Below, in pieces: positions 10,816-21,366 of a DNA stretch of 64,000 nucleotides. Position 1 is the first letter of the stretch; every line of letters begins with the position of its first letter. This stretch comes from Alviniconcha marisindica (lineage: Eukaryota > Mollusca > Gastropoda > Provannidae): the NCBI GenBank assembly GCA_018857735.1, contig JABMCL010001766.1, positions 1,221,001-1,285,000 of the forward strand, read 5' to 3'. The notes under the pieces are model-generated. The model made no database searches. It was not told where the DNA came from and worked only from the letters and a program-made list of their open reading frames with translations. A program made the position numbers and the translations under genes.

Positions 10816-12043
10816 TGCGACCTGGGATGCGGGACTTTCGCGGGAGACTAGCATTCAAGAACATGAAGAAGACTTCACAAAGTTCTACAACCGTGCAGGG
10901 AGAAGGAGCTGACCATTGTTACTTTGGTCCTCGTGTTCTACCTACGTACCACCAGTTCGGTCAGCGCTGGAGACGGAGCTAGAAAAGGAAGGGAAACGTC
11001 TTCGTCGTTCGCACGGACAGGAACTCCGGTAGCCGGGACGTATGCCGCTGTTCGCTGGAGGTTCTCCACAGGGCTATGATAGTATATTATCTTCTCCCTC
11101 GCCGGCGTGTCAGCAGGCCCGCCCAAGTTTCTGAAACAGCAAGGCGTGTAATTATGTGACCGCAAGAAGACCTGGCAGCAGCACACACGGAGTCCGAACC
11201 ATTCCTCCACCTATGCTACCATACCTCCTCCGCTGTAACTGTAGGGCTTCTTCCCCGGCTTCCCCGCACGCGCACACACAAGGGAAAAGCTTTCCTCCTT
11301 CGCCCGCTCTCCTTTACTGCCAGAGTGTGCCGGGTCGATGGCAAAGCGATGGCAGCGGCGTTGCAGGAGATGAGATTTTCAGACGAGGGTCGAGGCTTTA
11401 TGGCCACGGCAGCTGTTGTCGCCGCAGTCCCTAAGCGTTTCGCTAATGACGGTGAACGTTTTTCCCGTGCGCTGTGCGGATGTTTGGGAAGGAGGTCGGG
11501 GAGGGGGGTGGGGGGTGGACTTGAGCGAAGGTTGAAGAGGGTTTAGGTTGGGGAAAGGGGAGGGGGGGATTGAGGAGGAGAGAGGAGATTTTTTTTAATC
11601 CGGGTGTGGGAGTGAGTGATAAGGTAGTGGGGAAAGGGAGGCCGAAAGTTGATTTGGGGGAGTGAGGGATGTTCCTTGTATTGGCGATCGTGTTGCCCGA
11701 TACGTTCTTTTTTTTTTTAGTCGCACTTAAGCTCACAAGTTCCGTTTTAACAGACGGAACGGAACGTCAGTCGTCATCAACACAGCAGAATACACACGCC
11801 ACGTACATGCTTCTCTTTGCCTGTGTGTGTCTGTTGCCCTTGTGTGCGTGCGTCCTCCCCCCCCCCCCCCCCCCCACCCCTAACCTCCCACCATCCACCC
11901 CGCCCCTCATTTTCCAGGTGTGTATTATATGCTTACGACTCGTGAAACGTTATATATGATGATGCGAAACCGCTGCACAGTTAACGCTTCATTTGTGTCT
12001 TGTTACTTGGCTAACCGACAAACTTCTCCCTTTCATGTCACAG
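10816..12043. other. upstream of the first visible exon, probably intron or 5' flank
   Basis: No exon with matching phase and splice sites was found. The + frame at 11325-11546 (MAAALQEMRFSDEGRGF) is GC-rich but lacks clear splice signals. A poly-C run lies at about 11857-11875. The acceptor of the next exon, with the pyrimidine tract CTTCTCCCTTTCATGTCACAG, ends at 12043. Confidence 0.4.
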
Positions 12044-12234
12044 ACGCGCAAAGGAGAGAAGCGCCGTATTCCTAATGGAGAGCGGAAGCGGAAATCCACG
12101 GGAAGTGCGCCAGAGAACTCTGGGAGCGGGGCCTTCCGAGCCGTTGGCAATGGCAACGCTGCTGTCAAGAACCAAGACGGTCCATCAGATCCCAAGCGGG
12201 TGGCGGTGGAGAAGTCACAAGAAGGCGGGCAGAG
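12044..12234 (+). CDS. SAMD11-like: exon 1 of the visible SAMD7/11-like gene
   Basis: Acceptor CACAG ends at 12043 and the donor GTGGGT starts at 12235. It encodes residues 1-63 plus two bases of codon 64, beginning TRKGEKRRIPNGERKRKSTG, a strong nuclear-localisation-like basic stretch. It starts in phase 0, so a coding exon must precede it unless an upstream in-frame ATG is used without splicing. The donor is only moderately good. Confidence 0.7.
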
Positions 12235-15200
12235 GTGGGTTGCTTGCTGTCTTCCACACTATTGATTTTACCTACAGCGCAACAGAGAGGACAGTATCCA
12301 TCGTCGCGGCGCTATTTTGGGCGCTAAGTGATTACTTTTATTTATAATTTGATGACGATCACCGAAAATCTGTTGCGTCGAACAGTCGGCTGTGTAAACA
12401 GTAAAGTTAAAAGTAATGACACACCTTAGCGGACCGGATTGCGGTTTTAAGGGGGCACACACACACACGCGCATACGCACGCACGCACGCACATACGCAT
12501 ACAAGCATGTACATCCAGGGCATGACTTGTTATACGTTCTCCACACATACACACATACAAGGAGAGCATTGTGCGAAGTATATAGGTTAACGATTGCAGC
12601 TCACTCTAGTCTCGCCCAACCAGACAGGGAGAGAGAGAGAGAGAGACCGTTGGGATATAACGGCAAACTACCTTGCATGTTACAGCCCCCTCAAGGAGTC
12701 GTCCATGATGAATCTCCCGGAGTCCAAGGGTGGTCCCGGGTTACGTCTACCGGAAGGTCACCTGTCTGAGGTCAGCAAAATGGCCGCTGATAGCAGAGTA
12801 GGACCCGCCCCGTTGATGCCACTTCTCTCTCCGGATCGTAAGTGCAATTTATTTGATAAATTCACACACTGTACATGTCTGTCTCACTAATGCATTATTC
12901 CCTGCAAAGCCATTAGCAGACGACCAAAACCCCTCAAAGAAAAACTTCCCGTATTTTTTCGTCTCGTCAGCGAGGTTGAAAATAAAATATATAAACAATA
13001 AAAAGGGGAGGTTGCATCATATTTGAAAATGATTGAAAAGTTACGGTTCAGTTATGAATCCATCCTTGTAACGAATTATTCGGCAACAAATAGCAGATCC
13101 TGTTTTGCGCTACGTAACGATGGTCCTTCTGTGCGATGCTCACAGTCGAAGAATTCTCCCCACAACTTTCACATTACATGCGAGAAGAACTTGAGGAGCT
13201 TGCCTGGCGGTACACATGAACGTGTTAAAGGTTTTTTAACAATGATAAACGTTGAGGGAACTTCCGAGAGACGGGGTGGAGCGCATAATCATGGGTATTT
13301 CCCAGCGTATAGATATCTTCAGCTGAACAAACAATGTTCATAATTGAGTTAACCGTGCGCCTTTTATATAGAGTATGAAACACGTTTAGTTGGATCGCTT
13401 TGTGATCGATGTTAAGTGTTTCAACTGAACCAGTACCGTGTGATTTCAGGTGGCAGCGAGAGCAGCAACACCACAGCTGCGGCAGCAATTTCCCCTCCCA
13501 GCATCCCCAAGGACCACAAAGACCCCGCCACCACCCTAGCGAAACCCAGCAGCGAAAAGCGACACCACAGCAGCAACAACAGCAGCATCAGCGGCGGGGG
13601 TGCCCAGAGCAGCGGTGTCAGTCCCGCTGCCGCTGAGTCTGTGATGTCTTCTTTGGATGTGAAAGTTCTCTCCTCTTCTGGCGGTGCTGGCACCTCCAAG
13701 ATGGACAAGAGCCTGTCGAGGCTGGCGCTGTACCAGGCTGTCAGTGCCAGCGTGAAAGGGGAAGTTGCGTGCAATGTGAATACGGACGGGCTGGGTGTTT
13801 CTGCGGCCAGGTGTGATAGCCAGGTCCCCATGGAGGAGAAACCAACGAGCGGCAGTACCGTCAGAGACAGCAGGGCTGTGGAAGCGCGGTCTCCCAAAAG
13901 AGAACCTAAGGACTTTTCAACGAGTGCCGACGTGAAGGGGAAACCGGTTTCTCCCGAGGCCGCGGATAAGCTTGACTCGAAGGATCTCAAAACTGACGAC
14001 AAGAGCTTGAAACCCGTAAACACTCATTCCGCAGAGCCGCATCAGTCAATGGTTTGTGCACCTAGCAGCAACAGCAACAACTACAGCAGCATGACTTTGT
14101 CGCCTTCTACACCGTTGTCGCCCACAGGGGCAGCCACATCTTCACCCGCAGCGCCAACGCTGGTAGCACCTCACACAAGGCCTAGCCCAACGGTGTCTAA
14201 TCCTCACAAAGAGGAGAGGCACAAACACACGTCGTCATCGATGTCGTCCCCACCGTCATTCCACAGCAAGCCCTCTCCCAGCAAAGAGGAAAACCTGACC
14301 ATCCGTCACCTTTCACCAGAACGTCCCCAGACCAACGACGCGGCCACAGTGACGAGGCACCACTCCCCGGCCAAGTCAACGACGACCACCGCCAAGGAAC
14401 ACAGCTGGGAGAAGCCCAGAGACAGGAGGCAGGACAGCACGCCTTCCTCGTCCTCCTCGGACAACAGCGGCAAGGACCACCGGCACGCCTCGCGAGACAA
14501 GGACTCGGCCGCGCGCCACCACCACGAGCGCGAAGTGGAGAGGCGTCGGGCGGAAGAGAAGTCCTCGGACAGAGACCGGAAGTCGGGCGTGACTTCCGGC
14601 CAGAGCTCCAAGGCGGAGGAGCCCAGCTACCGCGGGCCCGAGTTCCAGGGGGTGGGGGTAGCGCGAGCGGAGGGCCTGCCCGCCACTGCCCCTGCCTCTG
14701 TGCCCGTGCCCGTGGCCGACCCTGCCGCCTTCAGCGAATACATGCGGGCCTTGGCTGCTGGCCACCACGGCTTAGTGTGAGTATCATTTAGAAATGAAAC
14801 AGTTCGCCTTTACGTTAGGAGGGTAGCCCTGATACAACCCTGTGTGGCTGACTGGGCTCAAAGCACCAAGTAAGTAAGTAACGTTAGGAAGGAGACGTTC
14901 AATTAGATTTGTTATGACATCCAAACACATAAACGGTTACAATGAACACTTTTATTATGACAAAACGCAGCATGCGAATTTTCGGGGTAAGCCCATTTTT
15001 CAAACTACAAAACAACACTTAATCAACAGTTAAACGGAATTATTGTGAGTATAGCTAGGAATTCTACAGTCACTCATTTGTGGTTTGATTTGCATAATCG
15101 TGCTTGTGATTGAGAGCTTCGTCCTGCTATATTAACCTTAACTTTCTGTTGATTGTGCTGTGTGTATGTCATATGTGAACCGGTCTTTTACTTGTGATTT

Positions 15201-17866
15201 GGTGGCTTGTGTTTCGACCTGGCATAGAAAACTAAATGGTGAAAGAACAATCAACACACATGGGAGTTAATTAGCGCTCAAAATACGTCACACGTTCTGT
15301 AAATTGTGAATGTATTGAACCCTGCTATAATGACTAACTTGCTATTGATTATGCTGTGTGTACATCTGTGAACCGGCTTTTGGTTGATTTGATGACTTGT
15401 GTTTCGACCTGGTATAGAGTATCAAACCAACTGGTATAAAATGTATAACCTACACGGTTGACGGGGCATTTCATAACCAGTTATGTCTTTTGTGGCCCAG
15501 AACATTTTATATATATCGTATTCATTCCAAAGGCACGTGCGTCTCATTTTCTACACATCATTTGCTGTGTAATTGTTGATGATAACCGATTCAGTAATAA
15601 TCGGGGGGGGGGGGGGGGTTACTGCATTATGCATTTAAACAATAATAACAACAAAATCATGACATTCAGCACACACACAAAAAAAAGAAGAAGAAAAAAG
15701 ACAAGTACTGTTATTGCGTACAGCACTACTCAAGCGTTCCACACCAAACTAACAACAGCGCTATGAGACGTGCGGCAGGCGCTTTGTTCCATAATTAACA
15801 TAATTAAGTAGGCACATTCCGGAAAGTGTTGGCTCTGTTTAAGTCATCGGCAGTAGCTGCTCACAGTTGACGAGTTCTCAAGAGCGTATTTTCAGTTTCA
15901 CCATCATCCTAAGGTAACTGTCCAGAAGTATGACCCACCTTTTGACCAGTGTTTTAGTGACTTTTGTTTTGAACTCGCGTAAAAATGGAGTTAATGAATG
16001 TGTGATTAGTCCTGAGGTGACCCTATGTGGCTGACGGGACGTTAAAATCCAAGGGCTAACTAGAACTAACCTCCTTCGACCGCAGAGACTTACCTTTGTC
16101 GTGTTCTGCTTAGTAAGAAAATACACACAGCACAGCAACTGTGTTTTCTTACTTACTTTTTATTCACTTGATTTTCTGAAGTTTTTATTCTAATTGAGTT
16201 AGTGTAACTATAATTCACTTACTTTTTATTCTTCATTTGTTCATTATTTGTCAAAGGCAGAGAATCGAATTCCCTTTTTGAGGATTAAGAAAGTATTGTT
16301 GTATTGTACTGTTCCAGACCTCCACCCATGCCTCTTCAAAGATTAGTAAAGTATTGCTATATTGTATCGTTCCAGACCTCCACCAATGCCGCCCATGTAC
16401 CTGCGTCCGCCCACGGACGTGTCCGTCAGCTCGGGGCTGCTGCACCCCATGCACGCCGCGGCGTGCGGCATGTTCAGCACGCCCAGCGCCATGCTGTCCA
16501 AGGACCCGGCCTTGTACGCCACCACGGCCGGCACGCTGCCCACCGCCTCCTACGGCTACGGAGCTCCGGGCATGGCGCCGCTGCCCCTCCTTCCCCACCA
16601 GTACACGGCGGCGGCCTCCACGTCCATGCTGGACTACTCGCGGCCCTTCTCCTACCTGCCCTGGTCCGGGGGCCTCTCCCTCATGATGCCCGACGCCATG
16701 GCGGCGGCGGCTGCAGCGGCGGCGGCGAGCTCTTCCGCCAAGCGGAGCAGGGAGGAGATGGAGTCGGCAGCGGACATGGCCGGGAAGCGCCTGGCCTTGC
16801 CCATGGCGGCGTACGGGGCCGGCTCCATCGCCCCCATCGACTACATGGCCGCCTACCGGGGCCTGGCCACGCCCCTGTCCTGCGGGATGGAGTCGTCCAT
16901 GTACGACAAGAACGCCGAGTTCATGAGGAAGCGGATGTACCCGGACATGGCCGCCAGCGCCGCCGGGGGCGCCAAGGGGATGGAGTCGCCCTACCTGGCG
17001 TCTCTGCCCGACTACTACCGGGCCTTGTACTGCTGTCGCTGCATGGAGAACCGGCCGGGCGACATCAGGACCTGGGGCGTGGAGGACGTTGTCAAGCTCG
17101 TGTCCTCGTTGGAAGGGTGCAGTGTGTACACCGAGGTGAGTGATCAGGTCGTTTCTTTGGCACGATACATTGTTCGTTTTGTGTGTGTGTGTGTGTGTTT
17201 TTTTTTTTAATTTACATTTTTATTATTCAGTGATGTAAGATTTGACCGTAAAGCGCGTTCACGTATTGGTGCTATTTGTACTAGTCATGCTGTACTTAGA
17301 TACATGTATATTGCACGGTTTGCTTTGTACGAGGTGGCTTGCCTGTTGAATATTTGTAGTTGATAACACGATTTCCTCTTGTACAATTTGTATATGTAGG
17401 TCCGTGTGTAGAGTATTTTCAGCTTGAATACTTCGATTTTGTATTGCTTTGGGAATTTTACTTGTATTTCATAATTTGTTTTACGTTGAAAGTACTGAAA
17501 ATTCATAAGCCTGAGTAAGTAAGTTGGAGTTTTACGCCCAGTTCATAAGCCTGAAGAATAAAAATTATTTTAAAAAAACAACAACAAAAAGGGACCCTGA
17601 CCATTTTCAAAGCCCCTTGCTAAACTTGAAACACCGATTCTGTTTGACGACAGATCTTTCGCGAGCAGCGAGTGGACGGCAAGATCCTCGTTCTGCTGAC
17701 CACCGACCACCTGATGAAGAACCTGGGCATGAAGCTGGGGCCGGCCATGACGCTGACCAGCCGGGTGGCCAAGATCCTGCTGGACTCCACCCGGGCCTCG
17801 GGCTGTGACACGTGCCGGAGGCTGGCCAGCATGGTTCCCGCCGTGCAGAGTGCTGTGGGATACTGA
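12044..17866 (+). CDS. SAMD11-like: SAMD7/SAMD11-type SAM-domain protein, 5'-partial, five exons
   Basis: The join of 12044-12234, 12686-12837, 13450-14776, 16376-17135 and 17654-17866 is 2643 bases, 880 residues plus stop, with all four junction phases agreeing. Order: a basic NLS-like stretch (about residues 3-20), a long Ser/Thr/Pro/His-rich disordered region, a charged Arg/Glu/His segment (about 463-492), a Pro/Met/Tyr-rich part, poly-Ala (about 665-673), a second basic segment (KRSREE..GKRLALP), a Cys cluster YCCRCMENRP, then a SAM domain (about 788-855). The SAM part has the motif order W..DV..GC..Y..FREQ..DG..LL...HL...G.KLGPA seen in vertebrate SAMD7/SAMD11 and, less closely, polyhomeotic. 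Vertebrate SAMD7/11 are nuclear Polycomb-associated repressors; a similar role here is inference. SAMD11 also has an upstream SAND domain in its long form; none is visible here, and the start codon is missing from the model. Confidence 0.82.
12456..12660. repeat. intron 1 CA/CGCA tract and GA tract
   Basis: A CA-rich tract with CGCA repeats lies at about 12457-12500, a CACATA stretch near 12541-12560, and a short (GA)n at about 12630-12646, just upstream of the exon 2 acceptor. Confidence 0.8.
12686..12837 (+). CDS. SAMD11-like: exon 2 of the SAMD7/11-like gene
   Basis: Acceptor TGTTACAG ends at 12685 and a consensus donor GTAAGT starts at 12838. The first base completes a Ser codon (AG|C) and the last base opens an Arg codon (C|GT). 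Encodes SPLKESSMMNLPESKGG.. to ..PAPLMPLLSPD. The other two frames stop, which supports this phase. Confidence 0.78.
13450..14776 (+). CDS. SAMD11-like: exon 3 of the SAMD7/11-like gene, large disordered exon
   Basis: Acceptor GTGATTTCAG ends at 13449 and the donor GTGAGT starts at 14777. It encodes residues 115-557, rich in Ser, Thr, Pro, His and Ala, with KREPKDF, a charged segment HHHEREVERRRAEEK and a hydrophobic end AAFSEYMRALAAGHHGL. Such a large low-complexity exon is usual for chromatin-associated scaffold proteins. Codon bias shifts to G/C-ending codons in its 3' half. Confidence 0.85.
14822..14882 (+). repeat. R3 tail in intron 3
   Basis: Outer stem AGCCC/GGGCT around CTGATACAACCCTGTGTGGC, followed by AAAGCACCAAGTAAGTAAG. 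It is inserted in sense orientation to the gene. Confidence 0.65.
14917..15040 (+). repeat. R8 dispersed repeat in intron 3
   Basis: It shares about 125 bp with 40205-40345, including the landmarks ATCCAAACACATAAA, GCATGYGAATTTTC and AACAGTTAAACGG. It is in the same orientation as the other copy. Family unknown. Confidence 0.65.
15128..15428 (+). repeat. diverged direct duplication in intron 3
   Basis: About 95 bp at 15130-15235 recurs at about 15338-15428 with substitutions. Both end in TTGTGTTTCGACCTGG. Between the copies is AT-rich unique sequence. Confidence 0.65.
15602..15618 (+). repeat. poly-G run in intron 3
   Basis: A G run of about 16 bases within otherwise AT-rich intron sequence. 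Confidence 0.8.
16005..16055 (+). repeat. degenerate R3-like tail in intron 3
   Basis: GTCCTGAGGTGACCCTATGT then GGCTGACGGGACGTTAAAA keeps the R3 layout with several changes. Confidence 0.45.
16281..16390 (+). repeat. 58-bp tandem duplication of a 3' splice site
   Basis: The block around GTTCCAGACCTCCACC occurs twice, at about 16311 and 16369, including the AAGTATTG..TATTGTA tract upstream. It gives two AG acceptors, 16317 and 16375. Only the second keeps the reading frame of the gene. Confidence 0.8.
16376..17135 (+). CDS. SAMD11-like: exon 4 of the SAMD7/11-like gene, poly-Ala and first half of SAM
   Basis: Acceptor GTTCCAG ends at 16375 and the donor GTGAGT starts at 17136. The first base completes Val 557. 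Encodes PPPMPPMYLRPPTDV.., Tyr/Pro-rich sequence, poly-Ala then SSSAKRSREE, MAGKRLALP and YCCRCMENRPGDIR, then the start of SAM (WGVEDVVKLVSSLEGCSVY). It ends exactly after a Glu codon. GC content is far higher than in the neighbouring introns. Confidence 0.87.
17136..17653 (+). other. intron 4
   Basis: An AT-rich intron of 518 bp holding a (GT)n tract (about 17179-17197), a T run (about 17198-17208) and an inverted R3 tail fragment at about 17514-17545 (AGTAAGTAAGTTGGAGTTTT). No coding potential. Confidence 0.7.
17654..17866 (+). CDS. SAMD11-like: exon 5 of the SAMD7/11-like gene, second half of SAM and stop
   Basis: Acceptor GACGACAG ends at 17653. Encodes 70 residues and a TGA at 17864-17866. 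It begins IFREQRVDGKILVLLTTDHL and continues LGMKLGPAMTLTSRVAKIL, the helices of a SAM domain including the KLGPA signature. A short Cys-containing tail (CDTCRRLASMVP) follows. The intron cuts SAM between Tyr-Thr-Glu and Ile-Phe-Arg. Confidence 0.9.
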   Translation: MFREQRVDGKILVLLTTDHLMKNLGMKLGPAMTLTSRVAKILLDSTRASGCDTCRRLASMVPAVQSAVGY

Positions 17867-17929
17867 CCCCTCTCTCTCCAGCCATTGCCTGGGAGCTGGG
17901 GGTCCGCAGAGATCGGCGACTGCCTGCCG

Positions 17930-18500
17930 TGTAAAAGGAAGGCTGTGGGAGGTTGAAGTACGAGACGCTGTAAGGAGCTTTGGATTTGCACAGTCTTGAG
18001 ATGCCTGTTGTGCACAAGGCCGTGGCTGTACACGGGGATATTGGATCCGTACAATCTGGAGACTGCCTGTTGCAGACAGGGCTGTGATTTTGGATCTGCA
18101 GAGCCTCGAGACTCGGACTCCCGGCTGTGTACAAGGCTTTGGGATGTTGAACTACTAGCCGCAAAACTGGGACTTTGAGAGTCTCAAGACTGCCTGCACG
18201 CTGTACAAAGGGCTAAAGGGCTGTGGAATACCGAACTTGTAGCCCCTATACCAGTGGGACCTGCACGCTGTACAAAGGGCTAAAGGGCTGTGGAATACCG
18301 AACTTGTAGCCCCTATACCCATGGGACTTTGGGACTGTGCAAACCGCTCTGAGGTACTAACTCCTAATAGTTACCCTGGGAGTTCTCGCTAGCAGATAGT
18401 CCGGATTCTGGAGCCTGCCTGCCGCCACGGCCGCCAAGGGACTTCGTGGCTGTGCGGACTGCTTTGGGATATTAAACTCCTAACCACTATACCATGTGGC
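17930..18500 (+). repeat. degenerate tandem repeat of about 65-75 bp in the probable 3' UTR
   Basis: Recurrent motifs TGGGACTTTG, GACTGCCTG, TGTACAAGGC and GCTGTGGAATACCGAAC. The best pair are units of about 68 bp starting near 18191 and 18259, nearly identical. Confidence 0.65.
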
Positions 18501-18867
18501 TTTGGGATTTCAGTGACAGCAGGAGTCCCAAGGCCATTCCCTTCCTCCAACCCCAACCCCCCGCTCCAAGCCTGTGCAGAGTGTTGTGAGATCGTTATGT
18601 ACGGTGTTACGGGGCTATCTTTCTGACTGAGTGATACAACGACTCCAATGTCACTTCGGGCTGGGGGGGTTTCAGTAACACTAACCCGGGACATTTGCCG
18701 CAGGCACAGCGAGAAAGACCGCTGGTGCGCGTGAAATTGCGTTTATCTTCTACTGTTCTGGCAGTGCTGGGGACATCGCAGTCTGTGGCAGAACAGTCTG
18801 CGAACTTGTTTTTCGCTGCAAGTCAGCAGTCAAGAGTGAAAGCTGCATACGCTTCCGTACACCCGTA

Positions 18868-19035
18868 GTAGATGGCGTGCCCATAATCGTTCCACGCTGA
18901 TGGCGTGCCCATAATCGTTCCACGCATAATAGCATGCCCAGTAGGGTTCCACCCTGATGGCGTGCCCAGTATCGTTCCACCCTTATGGCATGCCCAGTAT
19001 CGTTCCGCCCTGATGGCGTGCCCAGTATGGTTCCA
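18868..19035 (+). repeat. 28-bp minisatellite, about six units
   Basis: Units such as TGATGGCGTGCCCAGTATCG followed by TTCCACCC recur six times with small changes (GGCGTGCCC or GGCATGCCC). Lies in the probable 3' UTR. Confidence 0.8.
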
Positions 19036-19569
19036 CGCCGAGCTTCTTGTGTGTTAACTTAAAGTTGCTGCCATCGCTTGAAGAGGTAGTCTTGTCTCAC
19101 TTCCGAGGTTGATCGGTTTGTTCACAGCGCTCGTGGAGATTTAACTCGTGCAGCAATGAGTGATTTACCCTCGTAGCTGTGGTTTTAGGCTTTGCTGCCC
19201 TGTAGGAAGCTTACCAGTGCAGTCAGTGCCCACTTCCACAAGGAGTGCTGTTTGATTCTAACAGTGTTGCTTCCGGTACAGATGTCCTTAAAGCCTCGGT
19301 TCTCGAAGGTGTTCGGGCCAAAAACCCGCTCATGCGCACTCGCATCAATCTCAGTTTGATCATAAATTGGCGTGACGTCATAGCCCGTAGCTCCGCCCTC
19401 ATTTCACCGATTCGAAGTTTATGTAGGTCATAAATCGTTGTAGGTGGAAGTGTTATCTCGGTCTTTGCCACATTTCAGGTAGAAACTCTGTTGTTTACCA
19501 GAAATTTCAAAGTGCACTGGAGCAGAATTGTAATGTTTACTGGCCAAATGCATCGACTGATTCCTATGA

Positions 19570-19626
19570 TGATGTGGAGCTTAATGTCCTCAGATGTCGG
19601 GCTGACATTTTAGGGTCAATTAACTG
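19570..19626 (-). repeat. R4 tail, inverted
   Basis: TGATGATGTGGAGCTTAATG at the left and AGATGTCGGGCTGACAT inside: the R4 tail on the minus strand. Confidence 0.65.
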
Positions 19627-19780
19627 ATTCCCAAAGTCGTGTGTCCTGTTTATGCGTACAGCCGCCCCTTTAACTTAGGCTTAATGCCGCAGAATTTCAC
19701 AATCTCTAGTACTGGTAAGAGACTTGTTGCATGGTCTGTTTGACTACATGTAATGATGTATACAGCTTAGGCACAAGCTG

Positions 19781-19846
19781 GCCGCCCTGATATAACCGTA
19801 CTGGTTGACTGGGCGTAAAACACCAGGTTACTCACTAGCTACAAGC
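19781..19846 (+). repeat. R3 tail
   Basis: CGCCC (19783-19787) pairs with GGGCG (19811-19815), and inner AACC pairs with GGTT. It ends AAAACACCAGGTTACTCACT. Confidence 0.7.
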
Positions 19847-20561
19847 TGTCGTACGTAAAAAACGACTCGGTCATCTGAGAACGGAAGCCCCCCCGTCAGA
19901 GAGTTTGATGTTTTCTTGCCGCCTTATCCATGTTTTATTGCCGTGTGCTTAACGCTGAAGCTGCAAGACAATCGAAAGTGCAACACTAAATTGTGGCTCA
20001 TTTCACTCGGACGGTATGGATACGCACTCATAGCTTTGATAAAGAAAAGTACCGTAATGGCCTTAGTTTAGATTTTTACGAAAGGTATCGCCGAAATGTA
20101 GACCTCACAAACTGACGACAAGAGGCCAAATAGGAAGACGTCCGAGTTTTTGTTGTTTGAATGCTGTGCAAAGACTGAAATATGAGAAAAGTGAGGGGGG
20201 AAATCTCGGTCATCAGTGATGATTTCCCAGATAAAGAAAACAACTCTTGAGGAAAAATCACTAGGGTACCTTGCATTCCCATTCAATTTGATGTCCTGTA
20301 CAACACTTTCAGCATAATGCCGCCAAAAGTAAAACCTTTTTAAAAGTATGTCTTCAACTAAAGTTCTTTAATCCTCCATTTGAAGCTACCCATGTGTCAT
20401 GCTAAAGAGATTTCATGAATGTCTCACCAGATTTTGTATATTGTTATGTAGCATACTTGTGCGTTGTTCTTACACTGTTCTCTTTTTCGTAGAGTTTGTA
20501 TCAGACTCGTCAAATTGTTTTGGCTGTGATGACAATGAAAAGTAACTTGCTTCTGCTGTTT

Positions 20562-20578
20562 TGTAAATACTGTAAATA
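20562..20578 (+). promoter_or_regulatory. two Pumilio-type motifs (UGUAAAUA)
   Basis: TGTAAATA occurs at 20562-20569 and 20571-20578, nine bases apart. UGUANAUA is the recognition element of PUF-family RNA-binding proteins. It matters only if this stretch is transcribed as the 3' UTR. Confidence 0.35.
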
Positions 20579-20899
20579 TGCCGTGTGTATGGAAACAGAC
20601 ATTGAAGGAGCATAACAAAGAAGCATGTTATTGTACAATTTGTAGCGCGTGGGCAGATTTTGTCTGTGAGTGTGCGTGGAAAGGAGATGCTAAACCCCCT
20701 GTATATAGCGAATATCTTATCGATTGACGCCACTATTGCAAGGAACACGTTTTTAGACCTTTCTCAGCATTTGAGAACAGAAAGCGGAATATTATTTATA
20801 ATCTTTTAGACGGAACAAAATCTGGATCATCAAATTTCTGTGTGACAACACACGCACGAACGATATCTTTTTGTTATTAATTAACTCAACAACGGAGAA

Positions 20900-21085
20900 G
20901 AAAAGAAAAAAAAGAAATGAAGAAGGAAAAAAAACAAGGGGGGGGGGGGGGGGGGGGGGGGGAAGTCGCTGAGAAAAATGGCAGCAATGTACATTTGTAA
21001 TGTAGTTATTTCTAACTGGCAATTATGAGATTGCATGTGATCAATGGCATGTACATTGTAAGGGGGCTGGGGGGGAGGGGGGAAC
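20900..21085 (+). repeat. A-rich tract and poly-G runs
   Basis: An A-rich tract at about 20895-20935, poly-G at about 20939-20962 and a second G-rich run at 21061-21082. Flanking sequence is AT-rich. Confidence 0.85.
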
Positions 21086-21234
21086 AAAAAGGTCACTTCT
21101 TTTTGAATTTGCCTGAGGTTCTTTTTGTTTTCTTTGCCGATGTTGCAAAATGGTGATTGTTGTGAATTGGAAACTCCTTTTTTTCAAGGTGTTTGTTTTC
21201 TTCATGAACCAAGAACAGCATGTTCCTGGACTGA

Positions 21235-21240
21235 ATTAAA
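21235..21240 (+). promoter_or_regulatory. candidate polyadenylation signal ATTAAA
   Basis: ATTAAA followed within about 15-45 bases by T/GT-rich sequence (TTGTTCTTTGTTTTAC). A plausible end for the SAMD7/11-like transcript, but a short motif like this occurs by chance. Confidence 0.25.
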
Positions 21241-21321
21241 AAATACATTCAACATTGTTCTTTGTTTTACTTTTTGCATTGTTTCAAAATCCCAGCCCCA
21301 TTCTCACTCTGTTTCATTTTA

Positions 21322-21323
<2 letters not shown>

Positions 21324-21366
<43 letters not shown>
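21324..21366 (+). repeat. (GT)n microsatellite
   Basis: (GT)n ending in GCGCGC. Confidence 0.9.

Larger units (their letters stand above)
17867..21280 (+). other. probable 3' UTR and downstream DNA of the SAMD7/11-like gene
   Basis: No further coding exon is seen. The stretch is mostly unique and becomes AT-rich, with 3'-UTR-like elements (two TGTAAATA boxes near 20.57 kb and an ATTAAA at 21235). It also holds the tandem repeats and short retroelements listed separately. The real transcript end is not known. Confidence 0.4.

Noticed and set aside
11325..11546. Possible exon (MAAALQEMRFSDEGRGF)
   Set aside because: No clear splice sites giving phase 0 into 12044, and the end runs into G-rich low complexity.
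16304..17143. Frame of 279 codons overlapping exon 4 in another phase
   Set aside because: Arg/Gly/His-rich shadow of a GC-rich exon. It does not match the phase of exon 3 with the normal acceptor and lacks the SAM domain. It is kept only as a possible outcome of the duplicated splice site.
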